Made by a program: the position numbers and the translations under genes
Shown: positions 21,052-30,638 of the stretch, in pieces
Position numbering within the stretch: the first letter of the stretch is position 1
How the letters are laid out: each line of letters starts with the position of its first letter
Assembly: GCF_010730575.1 (NCBI RefSeq)
Contig: NZ_AP022614.1
Location: 3,162,001 to 3,226,000 of the forward strand
Direction of reading: 5' to 3'
From: Mycobacterium parmense
GTDB taxonomy: Bacteria; Actinomycetota; Actinomycetes; Mycobacteriales; Mycobacteriaceae
Length of the DNA: 64,000 nucleotides
The notes under the pieces: model-generated
What the model saw: the letters and a program-made list of their open reading frames with translations, nothing else
Databases searched by the model: none
Told to the model about the DNA's origin: nothing

Positions 21052-22437
21052 ATGAGCTCCGACGACAGCAACCCCGTTGACGACGCGACCGACACGACCG
21101 CGAACTGGTCGTTCGAAACCAAGCAGGTCCACGCCGGCCAGCATCCGGACCCGGCCACCAACGCCCGGGCCCTGCCGATCTACCAGACGACGTCCTACAC
21201 GTTCGACGACACCAGCCACGCCGCGGCCCTGTTCGGGCTCGAGGTTCCCGGCAACATCTACACCCGCATCGGCAACCCGACCACCGACGTGGTCGAACAG
21301 CGCATCGCCGCGCTCGAGGGCGGTGTGGCCGCGCTCTTCCTCAGCTCGGGGCAGGCCGCTGAGACATTCGCCATACTGAACCTCGCCTGTGCTGGAGATC
21401 ACATCGTCTCGAGCCCCCGGCTCTACGGCGGCACGTACAACCTGTTCCACTACTCGCTGGCCAAGCTGGGCATCGAGGTCAGCTTCGTCGACGATCCCGA
21501 CAACCTGGAGTCGTGGCGGGCCGCGGTCCGCCCCAACACCAAGGCGTTCTTCGGCGAGACCATCTCCAACCCGAAGATCGACCTGCTGGACATCCCCGGG
21601 GTGGCCGAGATCGCCCACGCCAACGGCATCCCGCTGATCGTCGACAACACCGTCGCGACGCCATATCTGATCCAGCCGTTCTCCCACGGCGCCGACATCG
21701 TCGTGCACTCGGCCACCAAGTACCTCGGCGGCCACGGCGCGGCGATCGCCGGCGTCATCGTCGACGGCGGCACGTTCGACTGGACGCAGGGCCGCTTTCC
21801 CGGCTTCACCACGCCCGACCCCAGCTACCACGGTGTGGTGTACGCCGAGCTGGGGCCGCCGGCCTTCGCGCTCAAGGCGCGCGTGCAGCTGCTGCGCGAT
21901 CTCGGCTCGGCCGCTTCGCCGTTCAACGCGTTCCTGGTGGCCCAGGGCATCGAAACGCTGAGCCTGCGCATGGAGCGGCACGTCGCCAACGCGCAGCGGG
22001 TGGCCGAGTTCCTGGCCGGTCACGACGGCGTGTTGTCGGTCAACTACGCCGGACTGCCGGATTCGCCGTGGCACGAGCGGTCGAAGACGCTGGCGCCCAA
22101 GGGAACCGGCGCGGTGCTGTCGTTCGAGCTGGCCGGTGGCATCGAGGCCGGCAAGGCGTTCGTCAACGCTTTGAAGCTGCACAGCCACGTCGCCAACATC
22201 GGCGACGTGCGCTCCCTGGTGATCCACCCGGCGTCGACCACCCACGCCCAGCTGAGCCCGGCCGAGCAGCTGAGCACCGGCGTCAGCCCCGGCCTGGTGC
22301 GCCTGGCCGTCGGCATCGAGGGCGTCGACGACATCCTGGCCGACCTCGAGCTCGGGTTTGCCGCCGCCCGCAAATACGGTGCGACGGCGCGGGGCGCCGG
22401 CACCACCAACGACCCGCAGGCTGTGGCCGCGTTCTGA
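21052..22437 (+). CDS. metC: O-acetylhomoserine sulfhydrylase (MetC/MetY type)
   Basis: A 461-residue PLP enzyme of the Cys/Met-metabolism family that makes homocysteine from O-acetylhomoserine and sulfide. Lys223 in [11 protein letters not shown] is the Schiff-base lysine. [15 protein letters not shown] near the N-terminus and SSGQAAET fit the O-acetylhomoserine sulfhydrylase group. It is equivalent to Rv3340, called metC there. The start is ATG 21052, 201 bases after the riboswitch and 101 bases after the leader ORF. metX, which supplies its substrate, starts 10 bases downstream. Confidence 0.95.
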   Translation: MSSDDSNPVDDATDTTANWSFETKQVHAGQHPDPATNARALPIYQTTSYTFDDTSHAAALFGLEVPGNIYTRIGNPTTDVVEQRIAALEGGVAALFLSSGQAAETFAILNLACAGDHIVSSPRLYGGTYNLFHYSLAKLGIEVSFVDDPDNLESWRAAVRPNTKAFFGETISNPKIDLLDIPGVAEIAHANGIPLIVDNTVATPYLIQPFSHGADIVVHSATKYLGGHGAAIAGVIVDGGTFDWTQGRFPGFTTPDPSYHGVVYAELGPPAFALKARVQLLRDLGSAASPFNAFLVAQGIETLSLRMERHVANAQRVAEFLAGHDGVLSVNYAGLPDSPWHERSKTLAPKGTGAVLSFELAGGIEAGKAFVNALKLHSHVANIGDVRSLVIHPASTTHAQLSPAEQLSTGVSPGLVRLAVGIEGVDDILADLELGFAAARKYGATARGAGTTNDPQAVAAF

Positions 22438-22447
22438 AGGAGCCGCC

Positions 22448-23584
22448 ATGACGATCTTCGACGTGCCCACCCGTACGCTGCCCACCGAAGGCGAAGTCGG
22501 CATCGTCGACATCGGTTCGCTGACCACCGAGAGCGGCGTGGTGATCGACGACGTCTCGATCGCCATCCAGCGCTGGGGTGAGTTGTCGCCGACGCGCGAC
22601 AACGTGGTGGTGGTGCTCCACGCACTCACCGGAGACTCGCACGTCGCCGGCCCCGCCGGACCCGGGCACCCCACGCCCGGCTGGTGGGACGGCGTGATCG
22701 GGCCGGGCGCACCGATCGACACCGACCGCTGGTGCGCGGTCGCCACCAACGTGTTGGGCGGGTGCCGCGGCTCCACCGGCCCCAGTTCGCTCGCCAGGGA
22801 CGGAAAGCCCTGGGGTTCGAGGTTTCCGCTGATCACCGTGCGCGACCAGGTGGAGGCCGACATCGCCGCGCTGGCCGCGTTGGGTATCCGTGAGGTGGCC
22901 GCCGTCGTCGGCGGATCCATGGGCGGCGCAAGGGCTTTGGAGTGGATCGTGGGACACCCGGACCGGGTGCGGGCCGGGCTGCTGCTGGCGGTCGGCGCAC
23001 GCGCCACCGGGGATCAGATCGGCACACAGACCAGCCAGATCGCCGTGATCAAGGCCGACCCGAATTGGCAGGGCGGTGACTATCACGACACCGGGTGCAC
23101 CCCCGACACCGGCCTGTCGCTCGCTCGCCGCTTCGCGCACCTGACCTATCGCGGCGAGGTCGAGCTGGACACCAGGTTCGCCAACGACAAGCAGGGTGCG
23201 GGGTCCGTTGATGAGGGCCGCTACGCGGTGCAGAGCTACCTGGAGTATCAGGGCGACAAGCTGCTGTCCCGTTTCGACGCGGGCAGCTATGTCGTCCTGA
23301 CGGAGGCCCTCAACAGCCACGACGTGGGTCGCGGCCGCGGCGGGGTGCGTAAAGCCTTGCGTCGCTGCCCCGTACCGGTGGTGGTGGGCGGCATCACCTC
23401 CGACCGCCTCTACCCGCTGCGGCTGCAGGAGGAGCTGGCCGAACTGCTGCCGGGCTGCGCCGGGCTGCAGGTCGTCGACTCGATCTGCGGACACGACGGC
23501 TTCCTGGTGGAGACCGAGGCCGTCGGGGACCTGATCCGCAAGACGCTGGTTCTCGCCGAAAGCGAAGGTGCGTGTCCACGGTGA
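22448..23584 (+). CDS. metX: Homoserine O-acetyltransferase
   Basis: A 378-residue alpha/beta-hydrolase-fold enzyme that transfers acetyl from acetyl-CoA to homoserine, the committed step to methionine. Ser157 in [12 protein letters not shown] is the nucleophile. The catalytic Asp and His lie in the C-terminal part ([16 protein letters not shown]). It matches Rv3341 (named metA or metX). ATG 22448 follows AAGGAGCC, a good ribosome-binding site, 10 bases after metC. It overlaps the next gene by 13 bases. Confidence 0.96.
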   Translation: MTIFDVPTRTLPTEGEVGIVDIGSLTTESGVVIDDVSIAIQRWGELSPTRDNVVVVLHALTGDSHVAGPAGPGHPTPGWWDGVIGPGAPIDTDRWCAVATNVLGGCRGSTGPSSLARDGKPWGSRFPLITVRDQVEADIAALAALGIREVAAVVGGSMGGARALEWIVGHPDRVRAGLLLAVGARATGDQIGTQTSQIAVIKADPNWQGGDYHDTGCTPDTGLSLARRFAHLTYRGEVELDTRFANDKQGAGSVDEGRYAVQSYLEYQGDKLLSRFDAGSYVVLTEALNSHDVGRGRGGVRKALRRCPVPVVVGGITSDRLYPLRLQEELAELLPGCAGLQVVDSICGHDGFLVETEAVGDLIRKTLVLAESEGACPR

Positions 23585-24315
23585 TCCGCTCGCGCCACGA
23601 CCGCTCCCTGTCGTTCGGCTCGGCAGCCGCGGCCTACGAGCGCGGGCGCCCGTCGTATCCGCCGGAGGCGATCGACTGGCTGCTGCCCGCCGGCGCACGT
23701 CAGGTGCTCGACCTGGGCGCCGGCACCGGCAAGCTGACCACCCGGCTGGTGGAACGCGGCCTGGAGGTGGTGGCCGTGGATCCGATCCCGGACATGCTCG
23801 AGGTCTTGCGCAGTTCGCTGCCGGAAACCCGCGCGCTGCTGGGCACCGCCGAGGAGATCCCGTTACCGGACAACAGCGTTGACGCCGTGCTGGTCGCGCA
23901 GGCGTGGCACTGGGTGGATCCCGGCCGCGCGATTCCGGAGGTGGCCCGTGTGTTGCGTCCGGGCGGCCGGCTGGGCTTGGTGTGGAACACCCGCGACGAG
24001 CGACTCGGCTGGGTGCGCGAGCTGGGTGCCATCATCGGCAGCGACGGCGACCGCGGCCGCTTCGACGTCTCGCTGTCCGAGTCGTTCACCGAGCCGGAAC
24101 GCCACCAGGTCGAATGGACGAATTACCTTACGCCACAGGCTCTTATCGACCTGGTAGCGTCACGAAGCTACTGCATCACCTCGCCGGCGGAGGTCCGCAC
24201 CCAGACGCTCGAGCAGGTCCGCGAGCTGCTGGCCACCCATCCCGCGCTGGCGAATGCCGCCGGCCTGGCGCTGCCGTACGTCACCGAGTGCATTCGGGCC
24301 ACGCTGGCGCGATAG
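23572..24315 (+). CDS. Class I SAM-dependent methyltransferase
   Basis: A 247-residue methyltransferase of the type 11 family, equivalent to Rv3342. [12 protein letters not shown] (about residue 44) is the SAM-binding motif [12 protein letters not shown] is motif II, and [27 protein letters not shown] is the region that follows. The GTG start overlaps metX by 13 bases, so it belongs to the methionine operon. The substrate is unknown. A role that uses SAM made from the methionine pathway is only suggested by position. Confidence 0.88.
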   Translation: MSTVIRSRHDRSLSFGSAAAAYERGRPSYPPEAIDWLLPAGARQVLDLGAGTGKLTTRLVERGLEVVAVDPIPDMLEVLRSSLPETRALLGTAEEIPLPDNSVDAVLVAQAWHWVDPGRAIPEVARVLRPGGRLGLVWNTRDERLGWVRELGAIIGSDGDRGRFDVSLSESFTEPERHQVEWTNYLTPQALIDLVASRSYCITSPAEVRTQTLEQVRELLATHPALANAAGLALPYVTECIRATLAR

Positions 24316-24360
24316 CCAGCCCGATCCGGCGGGACCAGCTCGATCGTTGATCACGCAAAG

Positions 24361-25770
24361 CTAGGAGTTGCCGGAAGCGTCATCGTCATCCCCGTCGCGC
24401 TCGTCGTCCCCGTCGCGCAAGAGCTTTTCGGGGTGGTGGAAGGTGTTGATACGCGGCCGGTTTCGGTCGAGGGACGGCGGCGGAATCCATTCGGTGTCGC
24501 CGTCGGTATTCTTGCGGGTGCTCCACCCGCCGGGTTTCAGCAGGCGATGGTGGGGTCCGCAGGCGAAGGTGAGGTCGTTGATGTCGGTGGTGTGGCTTTT
24601 GGCCCAGTCGGTGACGTGGTGGACCTCGCTGTAATAGCCGGGCACGGTGCAGCCGGGGGCCGAGCAGCCGCGATCCTTGCCGTACAGCACGATTCGTTGC
24701 GCCGGAGAGGCCAGGCGCTTGGTGTGGTAGAGCGCCAGTGCCCGGCCCTTGTCAAAGATCGCCAGATAGTGACGCGCGTGGCGGGCCAGGCGGATGACGT
24801 CGCTCATCGGCAGGGTGCTGCCGCCGCCGGTCAGCCCTCTGCCCGTCGCGGCCTGCAGTCCGGCCAGCGTGGTGGTCACGACGATCGATGCCGGCAACCC
24901 GTTGTGCTGTCCCAGCTTTCCGGAGGCCAGCAGCGCGCGCGCAGCGGCGAGCAGCGCGTCGTGGTTGCGCTGGCTCGGCGTGCGGGCGTCGTGGTCGATG
25001 GCGTCCTGGCTGGGCGCGCCGTCCACGCAGGGCTTCTCGTCGAGGGAGTTGCACATGCCGGGGGCGGCCAGTTTGGCCAGCACCGCCTCGAGGGTCGCGC
25101 GGGCTTCGGGGGTCAGGCGCCCGCGCAGCTCGCACATGCCGTCGGGGCCTTGCGGGCCCAGCACCACCCCGCGGCGGCGGGCGCGGTCGGCGTCGGTGTA
25201 GTTGCCGTCGGGGTTGAGGCAGTCGGCCAGCGTGCCGGCCAGCTTCGCGAGTTGTTCGGGGCGAAACCGGCTGCCTTCCTTGACCAGCCGGGCCTGCACC
25301 TGCTCGCGGGTGCCCTGATCGATCCAGCCCGGCAGCTGATGGCAGAACGTGCGGATCACCGCCACCTGGCCGGGGCCGAGCTTGCCCTCGCGCTGGGCGG
25401 CGGCGGTGGCGACCAACGCGGGCGCCAGCGGCTCACCGGTCAGCCCGCGGCGTGGGCCCAGATCCGCGGCCTCCTTGATCCGCCGCCCGGCCTCCGCCCG
25501 GTTGATCAGCGCCGCCTCGGCGATCGCGTGGGAAAGCCTGCCGCCCAACTCCTCCGCCGTGGCCTGACGCCCCAGGTTGTTGACGAGCGGATGCTCGATC
25601 GCCGGGATCCTGCGGCGCACCCGCTCGCATCGCTCCAGCATGTCCAACAGGTCGCGGGTGGTCAACGCGTCACAGTCGACCGCCACCGCCTTGTCCAAAG
25701 CGGCCTCGATGGTGTCGAACGCGGCCGTCAACGCCTGCCGACCGTCACCACCGCTGCGCACCATGGCCAA
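24361..25770 (-). CDS. DUF222 / HNH endonuclease domain protein (13E12 repeat family)
   Basis: A 469-residue protein of the actinobacterial 13E12 family. The N-terminal DUF222 region spans about 30-320. The C-terminal HNH nuclease domain begins at [23 protein letters not shown] and ends with CGPHHRLL, giving two CxxC-type metal ligands and the HH/H catalytic core. Such genes are multicopy in mycobacteria, and the M. tuberculosis REP13E12 elements serve as phage integration targets. Activity is not known. No transposase, terminal repeat or phage gene is visible beside it. A second ATG two codons in is an alternative start. Confidence 0.88.
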   Translation of the reverse strand: MAMVRSGGDGRQALTAAFDTIEAALDKAVAVDCDALTTRDLLDMLERCERVRRRIPAIEHPLVNNLGRQATAEELGGRLSHAIAEAALINRAEAGRRIKEAADLGPRRGLTGEPLAPALVATAAAQREGKLGPGQVAVIRTFCHQLPGWIDQGTREQVQARLVKEGSRFRPEQLAKLAGTLADCLNPDGNYTDADRARRRGVVLGPQGPDGMCELRGRLTPEARATLEAVLAKLAAPGMCNSLDEKPCVDGAPSQDAIDHDARTPSQRNHDALLAAARALLASGKLGQHNGLPASIVVTTTLAGLQAATGRGLTGGGSTLPMSDVIRLARHARHYLAIFDKGRALALYHTKRLASPAQRIVLYGKDRGCSAPGCTVPGYYSEVHHVTDWAKSHTTDINDLTFACGPHHRLLKPGGWSTRKNTDGDTEWIPPPSLDRNRPRINTFHHPEKLLRDGDDERDGDDDDASGNS

Positions 25771-25854
25771 AGACTAAGCGAGCCCACCGACAGAAAACCC
25801 CTTCCTGAGGCCACTGAAACGACAGTGGCCCATGTTATTTCGAGTCGACGATGC

Positions 25855-27315
25855 TCAGAAGTCCAGCCCGGAGAACATCGTCCGGTTCGGGTCGTACTTC
25901 TGCCGCACGGTCGTCATCCGGGCGAGATTCGGGCCGAAGTAGCGTGCCGCCGGCGCGTCGGCCTCGAGGTAGTTGACGTAGCCCCCGACCGAGAATTGTT
26001 GCACGGCTTGATGAGCGGACGCCAGCCAGGAGTTCGCGGTCGCGGCCTGGCTGGCGACGGGTTCGACGTACCACTGCACCACGGCGGACTGGGTGCGCCA
26101 CGGGAAGGCCGTGTCGGCCGGGGCCGTGTCGGCCACCGCACCACCCAGCGGATCGACGATCACCGACGCGGTCGCGCCGCCGGCGGCGGGCCACTGCCCG
26201 GCCGCGGTTGCGATCGCTTGTGCAGCAGCCGAATCCACCGTGCCGATGACGTCGGAGCCGGCGACGAAGCCGCGCGGCGAACTCGTCGGACCGCCGCCGG
26301 CCAGGTAGGTCACCAGTTCCATGTGACCGAGCGTCTTGTGCATGACCGATTCGGGAGTCTGCCCGATCGCGGACTTGACGGCGTCGGCCACGCCGGCGCC
26401 CGAACCCGCCGGACAGGTCGCCAGCACATGGCAATTCGCCTGCGACCCGCCTACGGACAGGTCGACCATTCCCCAGGTGTTCCGGTCTGCCGCCGACAGC
26501 CAGGACTGCCAGCCGGTGAGCACCTGCACCGCCGAGGACGGCGGGTATTCGACACGGACCAGGTCCTTGTCGCCGGTGACGACGGTCGCGAACGTCATCG
26601 ACGTCGTCACCCCGAAATTGCCCCCACCACCGCCGCGCAGCGCCCAGAACAGATCCGGGTTCTCGTTGGCGGATGCGGTCACCGCGTTCCCGTCGGGCAG
26701 CACCACGGTAGCGGACAGCAGCGCGTCACAGGTCAGGCCGGCGCGTCGCGCGTCGGGACCCAGCCCGCCACCGAGGGCCAACCCCCCGATTCCGACCGTC
26801 GGGCAGCTACCGACGGGCACCGTCCGCCCGGCGCTCGCACAAGCCTGTTGCACCGCATAGAGATTGGCGGCCGGGACAACCGTGACCTTACCGCTGCCGC
26901 CGTCGAAGCTCATGTTGCCGGGAAGCCCGCGCAAGTCCAGCACCATGGCGCCGCCGGCACTCGACGCACCGATATACGAGTGCCCGCCGCTGCGCGGGGC
27001 GACCTTGAGGTCGTTGGCCGTCGCGAACGCGATAGCCCTCTGCACGTCCGCCTGCGATGAAACCCTCACGACCGCAGCGGGATTGGAGGTGTCGTAGAAC
27101 GAGTTGAAGACCCGCTTTCCGGCGCCGAACTGAGCGCCGTCGGCGGGCAACAACACACTGCCGCCGATCGACGAGGCCAGACCCTTCCAGCCGCCCGGGC
27201 CGGCCGCCGCGCAACCACTCCCGAAAACCGCTCCCGTCGTCAACGCCGCGGCACCACGCAAAAAGGTCTGTCGCGAAATCGCCTGCTGGAGCGGACGGCT
27301 CCGGTTCGTGGCCAT
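25855..27315 (-). CDS. Exported FAD-linked oxidase, probably bicovalent (PCMH plus BBE domains)
   Basis: About 486 residues from ATG 27315. The N-terminus has a Tat-like but imperfect signal (SRQTFLRG, one Arg replaced by Gln) and a possible lipobox (VFGSGC). The FAD-binding domain has RSGGHSY, whose His is the usual 8-alpha-histidyl attachment site, and GSCPTVGIGG, whose Cys fits the second (6-S-cysteinyl) attachment seen in glucooligosaccharide and berberine-bridge oxidases. The C-terminal BBE motif is KYDPNRTMFSG. It probably oxidises a sugar, alcohol or polyketide-like substrate outside the membrane. The substrate is unknown. It is a single gene with no operon partner, and I know of no direct match at this place in M. 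tuberculosis. Confidence 0.83.
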   Translation of the reverse strand: MATNRSRPLQQAISRQTFLRGAAALTTGAVFGSGCAAAGPGGWKGLASSIGGSVLLPADGAQFGAGKRVFNSFYDTSNPAAVVRVSSQADVQRAIAFATANDLKVAPRSGGHSYIGASSAGGAMVLDLRGLPGNMSFDGGSGKVTVVPAANLYAVQQACASAGRTVPVGSCPTVGIGGLALGGGLGPDARRAGLTCDALLSATVVLPDGNAVTASANENPDLFWALRGGGGGNFGVTTSMTFATVVTGDKDLVRVEYPPSSAVQVLTGWQSWLSAADRNTWGMVDLSVGGSQANCHVLATCPAGSGAGVADAVKSAIGQTPESVMHKTLGHMELVTYLAGGGPTSSPRGFVAGSDVIGTVDSAAAQAIATAAGQWPAAGGATASVIVDPLGGAVADTAPADTAFPWRTQSAVVQWYVEPVASQAATANSWLASAHQAVQQFSVGGYVNYLEADAPAARYFGPNLARMTTVRQKYDPNRTMFSGLDF

Positions 27316-27390
27316 GCGCCGCATTCTCATCCATTTCGCATTCGCAAACCCGGCGGCGGCGCCCGTGTCGGGTCACATCTTCGCGACACG

Positions 27391-27440
27391 CCCAATAGAC
27401 GACACGCCCGGCAAGCCGGGCTCACAAAACGCTTATTGGG
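27391..27440. promoter_or_regulatory. Nested inverted repeats in the divergent intergenic region
   Basis: cccaata (27391-27397) pairs with tattggg (27434-27440). Inside it, gcccggc (27406-27412) pairs with gccgggc (27415-27421) across two bases. The element lies between the oxidase gene and the DUF732 gene, which diverge. It may be an operator or transcript structure. No function is shown. Confidence 0.35.
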
Positions 27441-27520
27441 CAAACCTTTATCTCACCGTGTCGCAAACGAGACGGCCATGGCTCAGAGTTCCTATGGTGA
27501 TTCGAGATGGGGAGGCTGGG

Positions 27521-28024
27521 ATGAAGGCACGTGGACGAACTCGCCGATGGGTCTGGCTCTTCCGCAATCAACCGCTGACCATTCGCCTGCTGGCCGCGGC
27601 CGCAGGCCTGGTCACCGCCGCGGCGGCCTTCTCGGCGCCGGCCGAGGCGGACCCGAACGACGACAACTTCATCGACGCGCTGAACCACGCCGGCGTGGAC
27701 TTCGGCCAGCCGGGCAACGCGATGGCCGTGGGCCAGTCCATCTGCCCGATGGTCGCCCAGCCGGGCGGGAACTTCGCCGCGGCCGCCGCGAGCGTGCGCC
27801 GCCGGGGGATGTCGCCGCAGATGGCCCGGATGTTCACCACCATCGCCATCCAGGTCTACTGCCCGCAGGAGATGGAGGCGCTCACCAACGGCAACCTGAC
27901 CGGTGGGCTGCCGCAAGCTCCGGGGATGCCCGGAATGCCGGGGGTCGGCGGCATGCCGGCGGCGGGAGCAGTGCCCGGCGCGCCGGGCGGCATGCCGCAG
28001 TATGCCGGGGTGCCGGGCTACTAA
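27521..28024 (+). CDS. Secreted DUF732-domain protein
   Basis: A 167-residue protein with a basic N-terminus, a signal peptide (helix about 17-40 ending APAEA) and a DUF732 domain (about 42-125) that has the two conserved cysteines in SICPMVAQ and QVYCPQEM. The C-terminus is a Gly/Pro/Met-rich tail of repeated PGMPG-like units. Function is unknown for the family, which is common in mycobacteria. It corresponds in place to Rv3354, with a longer tail. ATG 27521 follows GGGGAGG at a suitable distance. Its stop overlaps that of the convergent DUF3017 gene. Confidence 0.85.
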   Translation: MKARGRTRRWVWLFRNQPLTIRLLAAAAGLVTAAAAFSAPAEADPNDDNFIDALNHAGVDFGQPGNAMAVGQSICPMVAQPGGNFAAAAASVRRRGMSPQMARMFTTIAIQVYCPQEMEALTNGNLTGGLPQAPGMPGMPGVGGMPAAGAVPGAPGGMPQYAGVPGY

Positions 28025-28326
28025 CCGGTACCCAGCGGGTCGATGGTCGACGCGATGTAGACCATGGCCCCCGCGACCGTGGCGGTGGTCAGGAAGTCGA
28101 CCCCCTTGCTGCGGACCACCAGCAGCCCGGCCCGCTCCTCGGGCAACAGCAGCCGCAGCGCCGCGGCCACGCCGACGCCGATGCCGATCAGCAGCGAACC
28201 GCGGCGCCAGAAGTTGGCGCCCACCAACGCGAAAGCGGTGACGAAGATCAGCGCGACCAGCAGGATCGGCCACTGCGCGTGCAGCACCGTCCTGGCCGAA
28301 CCTCGCCGGAGAAGCCGCGCGCTCAT
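28021..28326 (-). CDS. Small DUF3017 membrane protein
   Basis: A 101-residue protein with three hydrophobic helices ([52 protein letters not shown]). It fits DUF3017 and the Rv3355c position. The ATG overlaps the folD stop as ATGA, so the two are coupled. Function is unknown. The family almost always follows folD in actinobacteria. Confidence 0.85.
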   Translation of the reverse strand: MSARLLRRGSARTVLHAQWPILLVALIFVTAFALVGANFWRRGSLLIGIGVGVAAALRLLLPEERAGLLVVRSKGVDFLTTATVAGAMVYIASTIDPLGTG

Positions 28327-29168
28327 TCCCGCTCGGCCAGCTCGACGACGTTGGTCAGCAGGAACGCGCGGGTCAGCGGGCCGACGCCACCGGGGTTCGG
28401 CGACACGTGGCCGGCCACCCCCCACACGTCGGGATGGACGTCGCCCACCAGTCCGCCGTCGGTGCGGCTGACGCCCACGTCGACGACGGCGGCGCCGGGA
28501 CGGACCATGTCCGCGGTCAGCATGTGCGGGACGCCGACGGCGGCCACGATGATGTCCGCCTGCCTGGTGAACGTCGGCAGATCACGAGTTCCGGTGTGGC
28601 ACAACGTCACCGTGGCGTTCTCCGAACGCCGGGTCAGCAGCAGCCCCAACGGGCGGCCGACGGTCACACCGCGTCCGACGACGACGACGTGCGCACCGGC
28701 GATCTCGACGCCGTAGCGCCGCAACAGGTGCACGATGCCCCGCGCGGTGCACGGCAGCGGCGCCGGGACGCTGAGCACCAGCCGGCCCAGGTTGGTCGGG
28801 TGCAGCCCGTCGGCGTCCTTGTCGGGATCGACGCGCTCGAGCGCCGCGTTCTCGTCCAGGTGCTTGGGCAGCGGGAGCTGCACGATGTAGCCGGTGCACT
28901 CGGGGTTGGCGTTGAGCTCGTCGATGGTCTGGTTGAGCGTCTCCGTCGAGATGTCGGCGGGCAGGTCGCGGCGGATGGACGTGATGCCGACCTTCGCACA
29001 GTCCGCGTGCTTGCCCCGGACGTAGGCTTGCGAGCCCGGGTCGTCGCCGATCAGGATGGTGCCGAGCCCGGGGGTGCGGCCGGCAGCGGTCAGGGCGGCG
29101 ACCCGTTGCTTGAGGTCGACGAAGATTTCGTCCCGGGTGGCCTTGCCGTCCAAAGTGATTGCGCCCAC
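28323..29168 (-). CDS. folD: Bifunctional methylenetetrahydrofolate dehydrogenase / cyclohydrolase
   Basis: A 281-residue cytoplasmic enzyme that interconverts 5,10-methylene-THF and 10-formyl-THF with [26 protein letters not shown] covers the catalytic Tyr and Lys region. [15 protein letters not shown] and [15 protein letters not shown] (cofactor loop) are standard. Length and place match Rv3356c. ATG 29168 faces a repeat-filled intergenic region shared with the divergent oxidoreductase gene. The toxin-antitoxin pair found next to folD in M. tuberculosis is absent. Confidence 0.96.
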   Translation of the reverse strand: MGAITLDGKATRDEIFVDLKQRVAALTAAGRTPGLGTILIGDDPGSQAYVRGKHADCAKVGITSIRRDLPADISTETLNQTIDELNANPECTGYIVQLPLPKHLDENAALERVDPDKDADGLHPTNLGRLVLSVPAPLPCTARGIVHLLRRYGVEIAGAHVVVVGRGVTVGRPLGLLLTRRSENATVTLCHTGTRDLPTFTRQADIIVAAVGVPHMLTADMVRPGAAVVDVGVSRTDGGLVGDVHPDVWGVAGHVSPNPGGVGPLTRAFLLTNVVELAERE

Positions 29169-29197
29169 GCCTCACAGTCTGGCATGTATCGGTCACC

Positions 29198-29409
29198 GCG
29201 ACCCGCCGCGCCCGGCTCCGCCGCGCTTGCGATCGCCGGCGCCCCCGTGGCGACCCGCCGCGCCCGGCTCCGCCGCGCTTGCGATCGCCACTAACCTCCG
29301 GTGGCGACCCGCCGCGCCCGGCTCCGCCGCGCTTGCGATCGCCACTAACCTCCGGTGGCGACCCGCCGCGCCCGGCTCCGCCGCGCTTGCGATCGCCACT
29401 AAGCTCCGG
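29198..29409. repeat. 52-54-bp tandem repeat, four copies
   Basis: Copies start at gcgaccc at 29198, 29250, 29304 and 29358. The last two full periods are exactly 54 bp. The first copy is 52 bp and differs at its end (ggcgcccccgtg in place of actaacctccggtg). Copies 2 to 4 are otherwise almost identical. The array fills the gap between folD and the divergent oxidoreductase gene and ends two bases before the latter's ATG, so it must contain that gene's promoter. It is a likely variable-number repeat. Confidence 0.93.
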
Positions 29410-29411
29410 TT

Positions 29412-30602
29412 ATGTCTAGCCCCCCCGACGTGCTGAGCCCCGCCAAGCTGGGCCCGATCACGCTGCGCAACCGCACCATCAAATCGGCGACATTCGAGGC
29501 CCGCACGCCCGGCGCGCTGGTCAGCGACGATCTCATCGAATACCACCGGCGCCCCGCCGCCGGCGGGGTCGGGATGACCACGGTGGCCTACTGCGCGGTA
29601 TCCCAGGGTGGTCGCACGGAGGGCAACGGGCTCTGGATGCGCCCGGAGGCGGTGCCCGGGTTGCGCCGGCTCGCCGACGCGATCCATGCCGAGGGCGCGG
29701 CGGTCAGCGCGCAGATCGGCCACGCCGGACCGGTGGCCAACGCCAAATCCAACCAGGCCAAGGCCCTGGCGCCGGTGCGGTTCTTCAACCCCATCGGCAT
29801 GCGGTTCGCCAAGAAGGCGACCCGCGACGACATCGACGACGTGATCGCCGGGCACGCCGACGCCGCGCGGTACGCCATCGAGGCGGGCTTCGACGCCGTC
29901 GAAATCCATCTGGGTCACAACTACTTGGCGAGCTCGTTCCTGTCACCGCTGATAAACCGCCGCGACGACGAGTTCGGCGGGTCGCTGGAGAACCGGGCCA
30001 AGGTCGCCCGCGCGATGGTGATGGCGGTCCGGCGCGCGGTGGAAAAAGAGGGCACGCCGATCGCGGTCACCGCAAAGCTCAACATGGCCGACGGCGTGCG
30101 CGGCGGCATCAGCACAGAGGAGTCGCTCACCACGGCCAAGTGGCTGCAGGACGACGGCGGGCTGGACGCGATCGAGCTCACCGCGGGCAGCTCTCTGGTC
30201 AACCCGATGTACCTGTTCCGCGGTGACGCGCCGCTCAAGGAGTTCGCCGGCGCGTTCAAGCCGCCGCTGCGCTGGGGCATGCGCATGACCGGGACCAAGT
30301 TCCTTCGCGAGTACCCGTACCGCGAGGCCTACCTGCTGCGCGACGCCAAACTCTTCCGCGCCGAGCTGACGATGCCACTGATCCTGCTCGGCGGCATCAC
30401 CAACCGCGAGACGATGGACCTCGCGATGGCCGAGGGTTTCGACTTCGTCGCGATGGGCCGCGCGTTGCTGGCCGAGCCCGATCTGATCAACCGGATCGCC
30501 GCCGACCGCACCGTGCACTCGGCGTGCACGCACTGCAACAAGTGCATGCCGACGATCTACACCCGCACCCGCTGCGTGGTCACCGGAGCGCCCGACGCTT
30601 AA
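29412..30602 (+). CDS. NADH:flavin oxidoreductase (Old Yellow Enzyme family)
   Basis: A 396-residue flavoprotein, the same length as Rv3359. It is a TIM barrel with the OYE signatures LGPITLRNRTIKSAT, GGVGMTTVAYCAV, AGFDAVEIHLGHNYLASSFLSPLINRR and FDFVAMGRALLAEPDL. The C-terminal cluster C-x2-C-x2-C (CTHCNKC) resembles the iron-sulfur ligands of the 2,4-dienoyl-CoA reductase group, but the rest of that longer protein is missing. It would reduce activated alkenes with FMN. The natural substrate is unknown. ATG 29412 directly follows the tandem repeat. Confidence 0.9.
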   Translation: MSSPPDVLSPAKLGPITLRNRTIKSATFEARTPGALVSDDLIEYHRRPAAGGVGMTTVAYCAVSQGGRTEGNGLWMRPEAVPGLRRLADAIHAEGAAVSAQIGHAGPVANAKSNQAKALAPVRFFNPIGMRFAKKATRDDIDDVIAGHADAARYAIEAGFDAVEIHLGHNYLASSFLSPLINRRDDEFGGSLENRAKVARAMVMAVRRAVEKEGTPIAVTAKLNMADGVRGGISTEESLTTAKWLQDDGGLDAIELTAGSSLVNPMYLFRGDAPLKEFAGAFKPPLRWGMRMTGTKFLREYPYREAYLLRDAKLFRAELTMPLILLGGITNRETMDLAMAEGFDFVAMGRALLAEPDLINRIAADRTVHSACTHCNKCMPTIYTRTRCVVTGAPDA

Positions 30603-30624
30603 GGGCCCGAACAGGACCGCGAGC

Positions 30625-30638
30625 TACAGTAGGTCCGA
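30625..30638 (+). promoter_or_regulatory. Candidate -10 element of a leaderless transcript
   Basis: TACAGT at 30625-30630 ends 7 bases before ATG 30638, the spacing expected when transcription starts at the A of the start codon. There is no convincing ribosome-binding site. I see no clear -35 element. Confidence 0.35.

Noticed and set aside
24361..25770. Phage or mobile intron endonuclease
   Set aside because: 13E12-type HNH proteins are widespread chromosomal genes in mycobacteria, and no integrase, terminal repeat or attachment site is seen here.
29198..29409. CRISPR array
   Set aside because: The units are contiguous 52-54-bp repeats with no unique spacers, and no cas genes are nearby.
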